Origin: an uncultured Methylophilus sp.
GTDB taxonomy: Bacteria > Pseudomonadota > Gammaproteobacteria > Burkholderiales > Methylophilaceae
Direction: 5' to 3'
NCBI GenBank assembly: GCA_936943315.1
Contig: CAKZJM010000293.1
Location: 1 to 11,937, forward strand
Length of the DNA: 11,937 nt
The position numbers and the translations under genes were made by a program. Below, piece after piece: positions 1 through 7,290 of the stretch. Below the pieces are notes generated by a model, which was not told the origin of the DNA, searched no databases, and saw only the letters and a list, made by a program, of their open reading frames with translations. The stretch's first letter is position 1, and each line of letters starts with the position of its first letter.

Positions 1-81
1 TATTTGTATTATTTATCTAATCAAAACCTAGTAAACACGGGGCTTGCCGCGCACCAAATACTGGAAGATAACGGACAATAA
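1..81 (+). pseudogene. C-terminal tail of an unidentified reading frame (cut by window edge)
   Basis: The frame beginning at base 1 is open for 26 codons and ends at TAA 79-81; the other two forward frames stop earlier. The peptide ends in ...NTGLAAHQILEDNGQ. I do not recognise it with confidence. It lies just upstream of an integrase-tail-like stretch at 111-152, and its opening residues, with Tyr followed by a short helix-like segment, could be the post-catalytic end of a decayed tyrosine integrase now out of frame. It could equally be the end of an unrelated gene. The upstream sequence is needed to decide. Confidence 0.25.
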
Positions 82-110
82 TAGTCAAAAAACGGATTAA
101 AATTAAGTAC

Positions 111-152
111 AAAATTAGCACATTTAGCACACTTTTAGCACACGATTCATGA
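111..152 (+). pseudogene. Integrase C-terminal tail remnant (left copy)
   Basis: Read in frame, 111-152 gives KISTFSTLLAHDS followed by TGA. The intact tail of the right-hand integrase fragment reads KEISTVLAQDN at the matching distance before the repeat copy. At DNA level both carry AATTAGCACA followed by TTTTAGCACA, shortly before the 57/58-bp repeat. This suggests that a second integrase gene of the same family once ended here, with all but its last codons lost or scrambled. Stops upstream (for example 69-71 in the same frame) rule out a functional gene. The match is short, so the call is tentative. Confidence 0.4.
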
Positions 153-182
153 CAAGTTTTACGGTAATTTGATCTGAAACAT

Positions 183-239
183 TGATTTTTAAGCTACGCC
201 CAAGAGCATGGAACTATGCACTGGACATTCAAAATTGAG
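183..239 (+). repeat. Left copy of island-flanking direct repeat (att-like)
   Basis: This 57-bp stretch aligns with 9401-9458 in the same orientation at roughly three quarters identity by eye, with one single-base gap in the T/A run. Shared blocks include TGATTTTT, CGCCC, ATGGAACT, GCACTGG and TTCAAAATT. Both copies follow an integrase-tail sequence. The right copy resembles the reverse complement of a tRNA 3' end, the usual attachment site of tyrosine integrases. I infer a decayed attachment-site pair bounding 240-9400. The divergence between copies argues for an old event, or for two related but different elements. Confidence 0.5.
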
Positions 240-254
240 TTTTTTTATTAATGA

Positions 255-785
255 ATCGTATTACATCAGATGGGCAACCATGGTCCCGAATATTATCGTC
301 GCTATCCCAAAGAGTTTGAAAAATTTAAACCCGCTTGCCAAACAGGTGAATTACGAGATTGCACCCAGCAGGAAATTGATAATGCCTACGATAACGCTAT
401 TTTATACACTGATTACTTTTTATCAGAGCTCATAAGTTTTCTTAAAAAGCATGACGATGGATTCGAGACTGCAATGCTGTACGTGGCGGACCACGGTGAG
501 TCACTTGGTGAGCATGGGTTTTACTTACATGCAGCGCCATACATGCTGGCCCCCAAAGAACAAAAGCATGTTCCAGCAATTTTATGGACAGGCAACAACT
601 TTGATTACAATATTGACGATATCAAGCCATTTAAAAACCAAGCGCTTTCACATGATGACTTGTTCTGTTCAATCATGATTGCATATGAATTAGAGTCAGG
701 TATGTGTGGTGGCAAGAATAAAATGCTAACCAAGAATAAAAACCTAAAGAACTACGCTATCTCGTCTGTGATGTCACCCACGTAG
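255..785 (+). pseudogene. eptA: Truncated lipid A phosphoethanolamine transferase (C-terminal third)
   Basis: The frame is open from codon 255, after TGA 252-254, and translates to IVLHQMGNHGPEYYRRYPKE..., then YVADHGESLGEHG and YLHAAPY. These are the periplasmic alkaline-phosphatase-fold motifs of EptA/PmrC enzymes, which transfer phosphoethanolamine from phosphatidylethanolamine to lipid A and lower sensitivity to cationic peptides. The DHGE pair and later His correspond to zinc or substrate ligands. Only about 176 codons remain of a family length near 540. The N-terminal membrane helices and the nucleophilic threonine are missing, so it cannot function. ATG 270 lies inside the conserved core and has no ribosome site, so it is not a real start. 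The break is only about 15 bp from the left repeat copy, as expected at an island junction. The stop is 13 bp from the convergent MDR gene. Confidence 0.85.
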
Positions 786-798
786 ATGGCATTTGGGG

Positions 799-1788
799 CT
801 AAACAGTCACCACAATCTTCCCAATATGCTGATTGGATTCCATATAGCGATGTGCTTCGACAATCTGTCCTAGAGGAAAAGTTTTGGCCACCAGTGGCTT
901 TAGTTTGCCTTCAGTCAACCCTTGCAAAATGAAGTCTTTGGCGCGTGCCATACGTTCAGGATGAGTGCTAATTTCGAACAAGGTATACCCGCGTATGGTT
1001 AATTGCTTAGCGAGCACGGGGAAAAGCGGTAATGGCGTTGGATCTTTACTTAGCGCGCCATATTGAAAAATAATGCCACTTTGCGCGGTGGCTTCTGCCA
1101 GCTTGGCGATGGTAGGCCCACCCACTGGATCGAATACCACTCTTGCTCCCTTGCCTGCGGTAATTCGACTGACTTCTGCCACTAAATCCTGCTCCTCAAT
1201 GGCAATCACGTGCTTGGCACCGACGTCCAGCAACGACTGACGCTTGGCTCCGAAACGTGTAAGTGCAATCGGAACGGCACCCAGAAGATTGGCAATCTCG
1301 ATAGCTGCTACACCCACGCTGCTTGATGCCGCCGGAATCAGCACAAACTCACCGACTTTGGTATAGGCAAACTCCACCAATGCGCCGTAGGCAGTCATAT
1401 ATTGCATCCAGATGGCGGAAGCTTCCGACCAAGAAAGTGATGGTGGATGCTTTACCACGGCAAATGCAGGCACATTCGCCAACTCACCATACACACCATA
1501 CTGATTCTGCGAGAACGCTGGGATTGTGCTGACCGCATCACCTATCTTGAACTCAGTCACGTCCTCGCCCACCGCGTTGACTATGCCTGCCGCTTCATAG
1601 CCCAGCCTCGCTGGCAGTTGCGGTGCTTCCAGATACTGACCATTGCGGAACATGACTTCTGCGCGATTAAGGCCAATGGCATGCACTTTGATTTGCACTT
1701 CACCCTTGCCTGGTGTGGCGACTAACTCATCTGCTATCTGTAATACTTCTGGCCCACCGGTTTGGTGGAATCTGACGACACGTGACAT
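799..1788 (-). CDS. Zinc-independent MDR oxidoreductase (quinone/enone reductase-like)
   Basis: A 329-residue medium-chain dehydrogenase/reductase. The N-terminal GroES-like domain (about 1-115) includes the QIKVHAIGLNRAEVMFRNGQY segment typical of NADPH:quinone reductases. It is followed by a Rossmann domain whose glycine motif appears as AASSSVGVAAIEIA (about 153-166), a Ser-rich variant of AxxGxxG. The catalytic-zinc cysteine and the four-cysteine structural zinc lobe are absent, so it belongs with zinc-free quinone oxidoreductases or enoyl reductases acting on quinones, enones or related electrophiles with NADPH. The actual substrate is unknown. The start ATG at 1788 has AGGAG seven bases upstream. 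It follows the second MDR gene by 35 bp and is probably the last gene of that operon. Confidence 0.85.
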   Translation of the reverse strand: MSRVVRFHQTGGPEVLQIADELVATPGKGEVQIKVHAIGLNRAEVMFRNGQYLEAPQLPARLGYEAAGIVNAVGEDVTEFKIGDAVSTIPAFSQNQYGVYGELANVPAFAVVKHPPSLSWSEASAIWMQYMTAYGALVEFAYTKVGEFVLIPAASSSVGVAAIEIANLLGAVPIALTRFGAKRQSLLDVGAKHVIAIEEQDLVAEVSRITAGKGARVVFDPVGGPTIAKLAEATAQSGIIFQYGALSKDPTPLPLFPVLAKQLTIRGYTLFEISTHPERMARAKDFILQGLTEGKLKPLVAKTFPLGQIVEAHRYMESNQHIGKIVVTV

Positions 1789-1823
1789 TTTTATCTCCTG
1801 AAAATGTAAAAATAGTGTGAAAA

Positions 1824-2837
1824 TTAAGCCCAGCCGCTCAACACGATTTTGCCTATTGTGCCTCCTGCTTCGAGCTGAGCGTGCGCCTTACGCAGATTGG
1901 TAGCATTGATGGGTGATATGGTTTCATTGAGCGTGGTCTTTAGCACGCCCTCATCCACCAGTTTGGCAATGCGATCCAGGATATGGTGCTGTTCTTCCAT
2001 GTCGGTGGTCTGAAACATAGAGCGTGTAAACATCAGCTCCCATGTGAACGTTGCACTTTTATTCTTAAGCAAATTAAGGTCTACGGGCTGTGCGGTTTCC
2101 ACAATCGAGCAAATTTTGCCTTGCGGCTTGATAAGTTCGGCCATGACAGAAAAATAACCATCGGTATCGTTGCAGCAGAAAATATAGTCTGGTTGCGGAA
2201 TACCTATTTCGCGCATTTGCGGTACTAAGTCTTGCTTATGATTGATAACGTGCTGTGCACCTAATTGCTTCACCCATTGCAAGGTCTCAGGCCGCGACGC
2301 AGTGGCTATTACAGTAAGCCCAGCCAGTTGTTTCGCAAGCTGAATTGCTATTGAGCCGACCCCGCCGATAATAAGGATACTTTTACCTAGATTCATCGTC
2401 CTATCCAGTGAAATGGATAAGCGTTCAAACAACGCTTCATAGGCTGTAATGGAAGTCAAAGGCAGAGCAGCCGCTTTTTCATAACTTAAACTTTCCGGCT
2501 TATGCCCCACAATGCGCTCATCAATAAGCTGGTATTCGGCATTACAGCCCGAACGCGTGATGTCGCCAGCGTAAAACACTTTGTCGCCGGGTTTGAACAG
2601 CGTGCAATAAGGCCCGGTTTCAACTACTTCGCCAGCGGCATCCCAGCCCAGTACCTTGGGTGTAGTCTCTATCTTATCCTTGGGTTTGCGCACTTTGGTA
2701 TCTACCGGGTTGACGGCGATGGCATGTACCCGCACTAGCAAGTCGCGACCGGTGGCGACGAGTCTGGGCAATTCTACATCCATCAGCGATTCAGGATCGC
2801 TGATAGGTAAATATCTGGTTAATGCTACGGCTTTCAT
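1824..2837 (-). CDS. Zinc-binding alcohol dehydrogenase family (MDR) quinone reductase-like protein
   Basis: A 337-residue MDR protein beginning MKAVALTRYLPISDPESL, characteristic of the adh_fam_1 group of zinc-binding alcohol dehydrogenase family proteins. The GroES-like domain (about 1-125) carries AVNPVDTKVR and LGWDAAGEVVETG. The Rossmann motif IIGGVGSIAIQLAK lies near 156-169, and SRPET after strand 2 fits NADPH preference. The name is inherited: the zinc-binding cysteines of true alcohol dehydrogenases are not evident. It probably reduces quinones or unsaturated carbonyls. I chose ATG 2837 because AGGAG lies five bases upstream and the family begins at MKA. A longer frame to 2897 adds 20 unconserved residues. 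It is co-directional with the genes on both sides and likely co-transcribed with the 799-1788 gene. Confidence 0.85.
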   Translation of the reverse strand: MKAVALTRYLPISDPESLMDVELPRLVATGRDLLVRVHAIAVNPVDTKVRKPKDKIETTPKVLGWDAAGEVVETGPYCTLFKPGDKVFYAGDITRSGCNAEYQLIDERIVGHKPESLSYEKAAALPLTSITAYEALFERLSISLDRTMNLGKSILIIGGVGSIAIQLAKQLAGLTVIATASRPETLQWVKQLGAQHVINHKQDLVPQMREIGIPQPDYIFCCNDTDGYFSVMAELIKPQGKICSIVETAQPVDLNLLKNKSATFTWELMFTRSMFQTTDMEEQHHILDRIAKLVDEGVLKTTLNETISPINATNLRKAHAQLEAGGTIGKIVLSGWA

Positions 2838-2921
2838 GGTGGCTCCTATTTTTGTAGAGCAGGCGCCCGCAATTGACAACTGATCAAATAAATCCATGCG
2901 GGGAGGGCGTGCGCTATAACT

Positions 2922-3884
2922 TCATATAAATTCTGGCAAGATAAATTCAGCCAATTCCTGCAACACCTCTTCGGCCTGGCGTTTTCCATATTTCACATTG
3001 AATATCAGGTGATCCACGCCGATACGCTGGCTGGCACGCAAATGTACCAGAAGCGCATTTCTCCCCAGTCTATGTCCGAGATGAATCGGTGTAGGCGCTT
3101 CGTTGGGATTATCTGTAAGATCAATAAAGTAAGACTGCGTAAACGGTTTATACTGACCCGGCAATTCCGCTTCAACGGTATCGCGCCAGCGCTGGATAAT
3201 CTGCGCCTGCGCTTCTATGCTACGTGGGTAACTCATCCAGCCATCCGCATTACGCGCGATCCAGCCTAAATCCTGCTGGCTATGCCCGGTAACTAGCAAG
3301 GGCACATGCGAAGCTATCGGCTTAGGGATAACATCGGCATGCTGCAGATGACCGAAGCCGCTGCTTACTTGCGGATAGAACCCTGACCAATATATTTTGA
3401 GCAACTCGACCTCTTCGCGAAACATGGCACCGCGCAACTCAAAATCGACATTGAAGGCTGGAAACTCCACCATCCTATCGCCTGTAGCAATGCCCATTAG
3501 CAAGCGGCCATTTGACAACTGGTCTATGCTGGCGGCGGCCTTAGCGATATGAATTGGGTGGCGTAACGGCAAGATGATGGATGCTGTCAGTAGCGCAATT
3601 TCTGTGGTCTGCGCAGCCATATAACCGAGATAAACCCAGGGGTCGAATACCTGACCGACATCGCCAAAATTCGGATCGCGCAAAGGCACATCGCGAAAGC
3701 CTAGGCTGGTGAAACCTGCTTTTTCGGCAAACTGCGCCAGCGCCACCTGTTTGTGCATAGTCGGTTGGTCGCGCTCGAAGGCTTCAATCGGGAACATGAT
3801 GCCCAGTGTGAGTTTGTCGCGCTGGAACACACGCTGCCATCCACGGTTGGCTGTCGGCGTCTTATTTGGATTAGGGGTATACAT
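2922..3884 (-). CDS. Luciferase-type flavin-dependent oxidoreductase (BA3436-like)
   Basis: This 320-residue protein matches the luciferase-like monooxygenase (LLM) fold. LTLGIMFPIEAFERDQPTM opens the barrel near residue 25. The stretch FRDVPLRDPNFGDVGQVFDPWVYLGYMAA (about 63-91), then SIILPLRHPIHIAKAAASIDQLSNGRLLMGIATGDR (102-137), is the signature of the BA3436 subgroup as I recall it. Such enzymes use reduced FMN or F420, and in this host FMNH2 is likely. Members of the subgroup have no firmly assigned substrate. ATG 3884 has only a weak AGAG ribosome site. An intrinsic-terminator-like hairpin sits 13 bp before the start, so expression may depend on read-through from the ABM gene. A flavin reductase partner may be the nearby nitroreductase, but that is inference. 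Confidence 0.85.
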   Translation of the reverse strand: MYTPNPNKTPTANRGWQRVFQRDKLTLGIMFPIEAFERDQPTMHKQVALAQFAEKAGFTSLGFRDVPLRDPNFGDVGQVFDPWVYLGYMAAQTTEIALLTASIILPLRHPIHIAKAAASIDQLSNGRLLMGIATGDRMVEFPAFNVDFELRGAMFREEVELLKIYWSGFYPQVSSGFGHLQHADVIPKPIASHVPLLVTGHSQQDLGWIARNADGWMSYPRSIEAQAQIIQRWRDTVEAELPGQYKPFTQSYFIDLTDNPNEAPTPIHLGHRLGRNALLVHLRASQRIGVDHLIFNVKYGKRQAEEVLQELAEFILPEFI

Positions 3885-3897
3885 TATGCTCTATAAG

Positions 3898-3942
3898 AAA
3901 AAACACTGGCACACCACGAAAGCAGGAAATCGATGTGCCAGT
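3898..3942 (-). terminator. Intrinsic terminator or attenuator in the leader of the luciferase-type gene
   Basis: On the minus strand ACTGGCACA (3942-3934) and TGTGCCAGT (3913-3905) form a perfect 9-bp stem with a 20-nt loop, followed after one G by six T residues (3903-3898). This is a good rho-independent terminator for the yqhD-ABM transcript. It ends only 13 bp before the next ATG at 3884, leaving no room for a promoter downstream, so it may act as an attenuator for the three following genes. Confidence 0.7.
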
Positions 3943-3992
3943 ATAGACTCAACCTAGCCTAGGGAGGGTCTATTTACTTAGCCAAAAAGGAT

Positions 3993-4298
3993 TTAAGCCT
4001 GGCCTTTGACTGCCAGTAAATCTACGGTTTCAATCACTGGCATCTCGGCCAGTAAGTCTGCTGCATTCGCCATCAGCGCCTCAGCAATCTTACCGCTAAG
4101 GTGCGCCTGACGGCCATGCTCGTCGCTGAAGGTGTCGAAAATGCCAAAGGTGGCAGGGCCGAACTTGAGTGCGTACCAAGTAGCGGTTTCTGGCTCGTTC
4201 TCTACCAATGGCAATGCTGATTTAAGAAATGCTTCCAGTGCTGTTTCCTTACCTGATTTGGCATGCAGACGTACATATAGTGCTAACTTCTTGCTCAT
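3993..4298 (-). CDS. Small ABM-domain (antibiotic biosynthesis monooxygenase-like) protein
   Basis: A 101-residue single-domain protein, MSKKLALYVRLHAKSGKETALEAFLKSALPLVENEPETATWYALKF, with the ferredoxin-like ABM fold: a first strand with a lone Arg, a helix that acts on 'long-term exposure' residues, then WYALKFGPATFGIFDTFSDEHGRQAHLSGKIAEAL. Relatives include the quinol monooxygenase YgiN and heme-degrading or polyketide-tailoring enzymes; most act as dimers without a cofactor. Here a quinol or aldehyde-derived substrate is possible but unproven. ATG 4298 is preferred over an upstream in-frame ATG at 4325 because AGGAG lies six bases before it. The gene lies 90 bp after the yqhD-like gene, separated by a hairpin, and is followed by a terminator. 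Confidence 0.8.
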   Translation of the reverse strand: MSKKLALYVRLHAKSGKETALEAFLKSALPLVENEPETATWYALKFGPATFGIFDTFSDEHGRQAHLSGKIAEALMANAADLLAEMPVIETVDLLAVKGQA

Positions 4299-4331
4299 GA
4301 TTGCTCCTATTATAAAATTAAACACAAAGGT

Positions 4332-4362
4332 GGTGGGTATCTACTATCTTGCTTTACCCACC
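4332..4362 (-). terminator. Hairpin between the yqhD-like and ABM genes
   Basis: GGTGGGTA (4332-4339) and TACCCACC (4355-4362) form an 8-bp perfect inverted repeat with a 15-nt loop. On the minus strand it lies just after the YqhD stop and is followed by ACCTTTGTGTTT, a broken T tract. It is therefore a weak terminator, or an RNA processing or stabilising hairpin that could set the ratio of YqhD to the downstream ABM protein. Confidence 0.5.
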
Positions 4363-4388
4363 TTACTAAAAATCTATGCAAACATTGA

Positions 4389-5558
4389 TTAAATACTCGC
4401 TTCAAGCACTTCCCTACTCTTATCAAGTGTCACATCCTGATGCTCACCGAGTTTGACCATGCCATGACTTTCAAGCTGCGCTAACAGAGCAGGAATAGCA
4501 TCCGCGCTGATGTTGTAGGCAGATAAGCGCGTAGGTACGCTGAGGCTCTCGAAAAAATCACGGGTATTCTGGATAGCTGTTTCGATACGAGCATCCTCTG
4601 TACCTTCACTGATATGCCAGACGCGCTCGGCGTATTGCAGCAACTTGGCGCGCTTGGTATCACGTCGGAGACTAAGCATAGTCGGTAAAATGATAGCCAG
4701 CGTCTGCGCATGATCCAATCCATGCAACGCGGTGATCTCGTGACCTATCATGTGTGTAGCCCAATCACTCGGAACACCTGCTCCAATCAAGCCATTTAAG
4801 GCGAGCGTCGCGACCCACATGAAATTGGCCTGGGTATCGTAATCCTGAGGATTTTTCAGGACATTCGGGCCGATCTCAATCAGCGTTTGTAACAAGCCTT
4901 CGGCAAAGCGGTCCTGCACGCGCGCTTCCACTGGATAGGTTAGATATTGCTCCATGATGTGCGTATATGCATCCACCACGCCATTGGCCAACTGTCGCGG
5001 CGGCAGGGTGTAGCTCTTGCTCGGATCAAGCACGGAAAACTTTGGAAACACATACTCACTTGTAAAATAGAGCTTATCGTGTAAGCCAGATGGGGTCTCG
5101 GTGCGTGAAATCACGGAACCATCATTCATCTCAGAGCCTGTTGCAGGCAAGGTAAGCACAGTGCCATAAGGCATTGCTTGTTTCACATTGCTACCGCGCT
5201 GGAGCAAAATCTCCCACGGGTCGCCCTCAGCATATACTGCCGCTGCGACAAACTTAGTACCATCAATCACCGAGCCGCCACCGACTGCTAGCAAATAATC
5301 CAGATTGTTGGCCTTGATTTGGGCAACTGCTTTCATGAGTGTTTCATAAGTTGGATTAGGCTCGATGCCACTAAACTCCTCGACATAGCGACCGCCTAGC
5401 GCGGCTTTAACTTCATCCAGAGTGCCATTTTTTTGGGCGCTAGTGCCACCGTATAGAATCAATACGCGAGCTTCAATAGGCATCAGCTTGTCGATTTCGG
5501 CGACCTTACCTTTGCCAAAAGCGATACGTGTGGGATTATAAAAATCAAAATTTAACAT
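4389..5558 (-). CDS. yqhD: YqhD-type NADPH-dependent aldehyde reductase (iron-containing ADH family)
   Basis: A 389-residue group III alcohol dehydrogenase, near-identical in length to E. coli YqhD (387) and alignable end to end from memory. Shared segments include NPTRIAFGKGKVAEI, GIEPNPTYETLM, AVGGGSVIDGTKF (91-103), LTLPATGSEMNDGSVISR, YTLPPRQLANGVVDAYTH, NGLIGAGVPSDWATHMIGHE and HGLDHAQTLAI. The metal ligands of YqhD are all kept as Asp196, His200, His269 and His283. YqhD uses NADPH to reduce short-chain and lipid-peroxidation aldehydes, such as acrolein and methylglyoxal-type compounds, in the cytoplasm. ATG 5558 has AGGAG six bases upstream. A TTG three bases before it is in frame but unlikely. 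The promoter region holds a NemR-like operator, so induction by electrophiles is expected. Confidence 0.93.
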   Translation of the reverse strand: MLNFDFYNPTRIAFGKGKVAEIDKLMPIEARVLILYGGTSAQKNGTLDEVKAALGGRYVEEFSGIEPNPTYETLMKAVAQIKANNLDYLLAVGGGSVIDGTKFVAAAVYAEGDPWEILLQRGSNVKQAMPYGTVLTLPATGSEMNDGSVISRTETPSGLHDKLYFTSEYVFPKFSVLDPSKSYTLPPRQLANGVVDAYTHIMEQYLTYPVEARVQDRFAEGLLQTLIEIGPNVLKNPQDYDTQANFMWVATLALNGLIGAGVPSDWATHMIGHEITALHGLDHAQTLAIILPTMLSLRRDTKRAKLLQYAERVWHISEGTEDARIETAIQNTRDFFESLSVPTRLSAYNISADAIPALLAQLESHGMVKLGEHQDVTLDKSREVLEASI

Positions 5559-5581
5559 CAAAAACTCCTAGAAATTATTAT

Positions 5582-5598
5582 TAGACCAGTCGGCTAGT
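5582..5598 (-). promoter_or_regulatory. NemR-type operator upstream of the yqhD-like gene (site 1)
   Basis: The minus strand reads ACTAGCCGACTGGTCTA. Fourteen of its 17 bases match site 2 upstream of the TetR gene (6250-6266) in the same orientation. TAG and the GGTC(T)A half resemble the TAGACC...GGTCTA palindromes that I recall for NemR and related TetR-family repressors. It lies immediately after the predicted -10 box, over the expected transcription start, where bound repressor would block initiation. Confidence 0.6.
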
Positions 5599-5627
5599 AT
5601 TATGCTAAATAAAAAAAACCAGTTCAA
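5599..5627 (-). promoter_or_regulatory. Predicted sigma-70 promoter of the yqhD operon
   Basis: On the minus strand TTGAAC (5627-5622) and CATAAT (5604-5599) are separated by exactly 17 bp. They match the -35 and -10 consensus at four and five of six positions. The -35 box overlaps the stop codon of the TetR gene (5624-5626). The operator at 5582-5598 begins directly downstream, and AGGAG plus ATG 5558 follow at a normal leader distance. Confidence 0.5.
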
Positions 5628-6229
5628 TTGAGCGACAGTTTTTCTTTCGTGGCATTCATGGCGCACTCCAAAGCTGCACGCGTGTGGCATACCTTGGTCA
5701 ATAGTGTTGCGCCTATCCACATATAATAGATTTCCGCTGTGACGGCTTTTGCATCGAGTTTGGCAGGGAATTCTCCAGTGCGTATACCTTCTTCCATACA
5801 GTGAGTGAGGCATGCAATTATCCTATCGGTACCATTTTTGAGTGTGAGGCGCATGGCTTCGGAAAGGTCAGTCACCTCTGCACTCAATTTAACTACTAGA
5901 CATTTATCAGTCGTGTCATCGCTAGATTGGCTATCCAGCCAAAATTGAAAAAATTTTAGAAGACGGCTGGAATTACTGCTGCCATCATCTTTTAGAATAC
6001 GCTCCAACATATGCAAGTAGTCATCAAAATAATCTGTGAGCAGGGCTTCACCAAACTGCTCCTTTGATTTGAAGTAGTGATAAAACGAGCCCTTGGGAAC
6101 GCCTGCAGTGGATAGTATTTCATTGAGGCCGACTGCAGCAAAGCCCTTACCGAGGATGATGCCTTTGGCCGCATGAAGAATTTGCTGACGTGTATCGCTA
6201 AACTTTGTAATTGGAAGTTTATTACTCAT
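5624..6229 (-). CDS. nemR: NemR-like TetR-family electrophile/chlorine-responsive repressor
   Basis: A 201-residue TetR/AcrR regulator. The helix-turn-helix is at about 33-59 (VGLNEILSTAGVPKGSFYHYFKSKEQF). The ligand domain contains KCLVVKLSAEVTDLSEAMR, which matches the E. coli NemR block GCLTVKLSAEVCDLSEDMR. NemR senses hypochlorite, quinones and aldehydes through Cys106, whose oxidised form bonds with Lys175; here these are Cys110 and Lys179 (in ATLLTKVCH). A second NemR cysteine, 116, is Thr here. ATG 6229 is chosen over ATG 6274 because the longer frame would run through the operator-like site 6250-6266 and adds 15 unconserved residues; the ribosome site is weak for both. It is likely autoregulated and controls the yqhD operon. 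Confidence 0.85.
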   Translation of the reverse strand: MSNKLPITKFSDTRQQILHAAKGIILGKGFAAVGLNEILSTAGVPKGSFYHYFKSKEQFGEALLTDYFDDYLHMLERILKDDGSSNSSRLLKFFQFWLDSQSSDDTTDKCLVVKLSAEVTDLSEAMRLTLKNGTDRIIACLTHCMEEGIRTGEFPAKLDAKAVTAEIYYMWIGATLLTKVCHTRAALECAMNATKEKLSLN

Positions 6230-6249
6230 GAGTATATTGTTGCATAGAT

Positions 6250-6266
6250 TGGACCGGTCGTCTAGT
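6250..6266 (-). promoter_or_regulatory. NemR-type operator upstream of the TetR gene (site 2)
   Basis: The minus strand reads ACTAGACGACCGGTCCA, the partner of the 5582-5598 site with three mismatches. It contains a perfect 8-bp GACCGGTC palindrome. It lies 21-37 bp before ATG 6229 and downstream of an AT-rich stretch with a possible TTCAAA-N18-TAATAT promoter. This position fits autorepression. Confidence 0.55.
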
Positions 6267-6354
6267 AAAAACATATTAATAAATATTTAATTCACTTTTG
6301 AAGATTCTAAAAAGAATTTATACCCTCAAAAGCGTGAACTCTTAAAAGCTAGAA

Positions 6355-6383
6355 GGTCTCGATAACCGACCGTTAGCGAGACC
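6355..6383 (-). terminator. Intrinsic terminator of the nitroreductase gene
   Basis: GGTCTCG (6355-6361) and CGAGACC (6377-6383) pair perfectly, and inside them TAAC (6363-6366) and GTTA (6372-6375) extend the stem across one mismatch, leaving a 5-nt loop. It begins 10 bp after the nitroreductase stop on the minus strand. It is followed by TTCTAGCTTTTAAG, a moderately T-rich tail. It should insulate nemR from nitroreductase transcription. Confidence 0.75.
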
Positions 6384-6393
6384 CTACTTCAAT

Positions 6394-7236
6394 CTATTTA
6401 AAACCAAAGCCTCGTTCGTCTAGACTCGTTCTTAATTCCTGTCTGCCATCCATATACTCCATACTGGTAGCAGACCCTTGCACAGCCTCTTTCCATGTCT
6501 TGCCTTTCATACCCAAGCCTTCACGGAAAGTCTTGAATACCTCTTCATAAGCATCAATATGCATGTTCAAATTTTTGGCTTCATATTGGTTGTGATGGAC
6601 AACAACTTGCTGAGGTAGTCTAGGGCGAATGTTAGTTTGAACTTCGGGGTCAGGCCAACCTACAACTAATCCACAAACAACATAGCTATAGCGTGGCAGA
6701 TTTAATAGTTCTGCAAGCTCCTTAGCTCTATTACGAGCTGCACCGATATATACAGTTCCAAGTCCAATTGATTCAGCGGCCACTGAGGCATTTTGAGCTG
6801 CCAAAGCTGCATCTAAGGATGCCATCAGGAATGAGTCGAGGTATTCATGTACGCTTGGATTAAGACCAGCATCAACAGTGATATCGTGATTTCTTGAAAT
6901 GTCAGCCACCCAAAGCAGTATGGCAGGGGCTTGTTCAATATATCCATTGCCTAAACCATTGCTTCCTCCGGCTAAAGTCCTCACCCTTGCTTTAAGTTCT
7001 GGATCTGTTACTGCAACAACGCTCCATTGCTGAAGATTCGATGATGTGGAAGCAGACTGAGCTGCTGCAACAAGCGTTTCTAACCAGCCCTCTGGTGACG
7101 CTTTGTCTAAATAGTTTCTGATTGATCGGTGATTTAATATTCCTTCAATTTGATCATTCCAAATGATATTTTTTGGAACATGTTGATCTCCATATCTTGC
7201 TGCGATAAGATCGTCCTTATGTAACTTTGTAGCCAT
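6394..7236 (-). CDS. Nitroreductase-family FMN-dependent NAD(P)H oxidoreductase
   Basis: A 280-residue nitroreductase resembling the NfsA/FRP branch. FMN phosphate and ring contacts are visible in NHRSIRNY (35-42), SASTSSNLQQWSVVAV (61-76), the ESIGLGTVYIGAARN segment and CGLVVGWPD. Family members reduce nitroaromatics, quinones, chromate or free flavins with NAD(P)H, with FMN bound at the dimer interface. ATG 7236 has AAGGA seven bases upstream. The gene is divergent from the old yellow enzyme gene across a 278-bp intergenic region and closes with a strong terminator. Base composition is more AT-rich than the yqhD-MDR block, so these two flavoenzymes may have a separate origin. A role as reduced-flavin supplier for the luciferase-type enzyme is possible. 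Confidence 0.87.
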   Translation of the reverse strand: MATKLHKDDLIAARYGDQHVPKNIIWNDQIEGILNHRSIRNYLDKASPEGWLETLVAAAQSASTSSNLQQWSVVAVTDPELKARVRTLAGGSNGLGNGYIEQAPAILLWVADISRNHDITVDAGLNPSVHEYLDSFLMASLDAALAAQNASVAAESIGLGTVYIGAARNRAKELAELLNLPRYSYVVCGLVVGWPDPEVQTNIRPRLPQQVVVHHNQYEAKNLNMHIDAYEEVFKTFREGLGMKGKTWKEAVQGSATSMEYMDGRQELRTSLDERGFGFK

Positions 7237-7290
7237 GAATAATCCTTGATTGCTAGAGAAGCTATTTTCTTACCAATATTCCTTTTTGAG

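Noticed and set aside
2851..2879. TTGTCA-N17-TACAAA promoter before the second MDR gene
   Set aside because: The box match is fair, but the predicted transcription start would fall within the ribosome-binding site, leaving no leader.
2838..2897. Longer N terminus for the second MDR protein
   Set aside because: It adds 20 unconserved residues, while ATG 2837 has a good ribosome site and the usual family start MKAVAL.
3944..3972. TAGAC...GTCTA inverted repeat upstream of the luciferase-type gene
   Set aside because: The arms recall NemR half-sites, but the 19-bp spacing is far from the 17-bp sites seen at 5582 and 6250, and only five bases pair.
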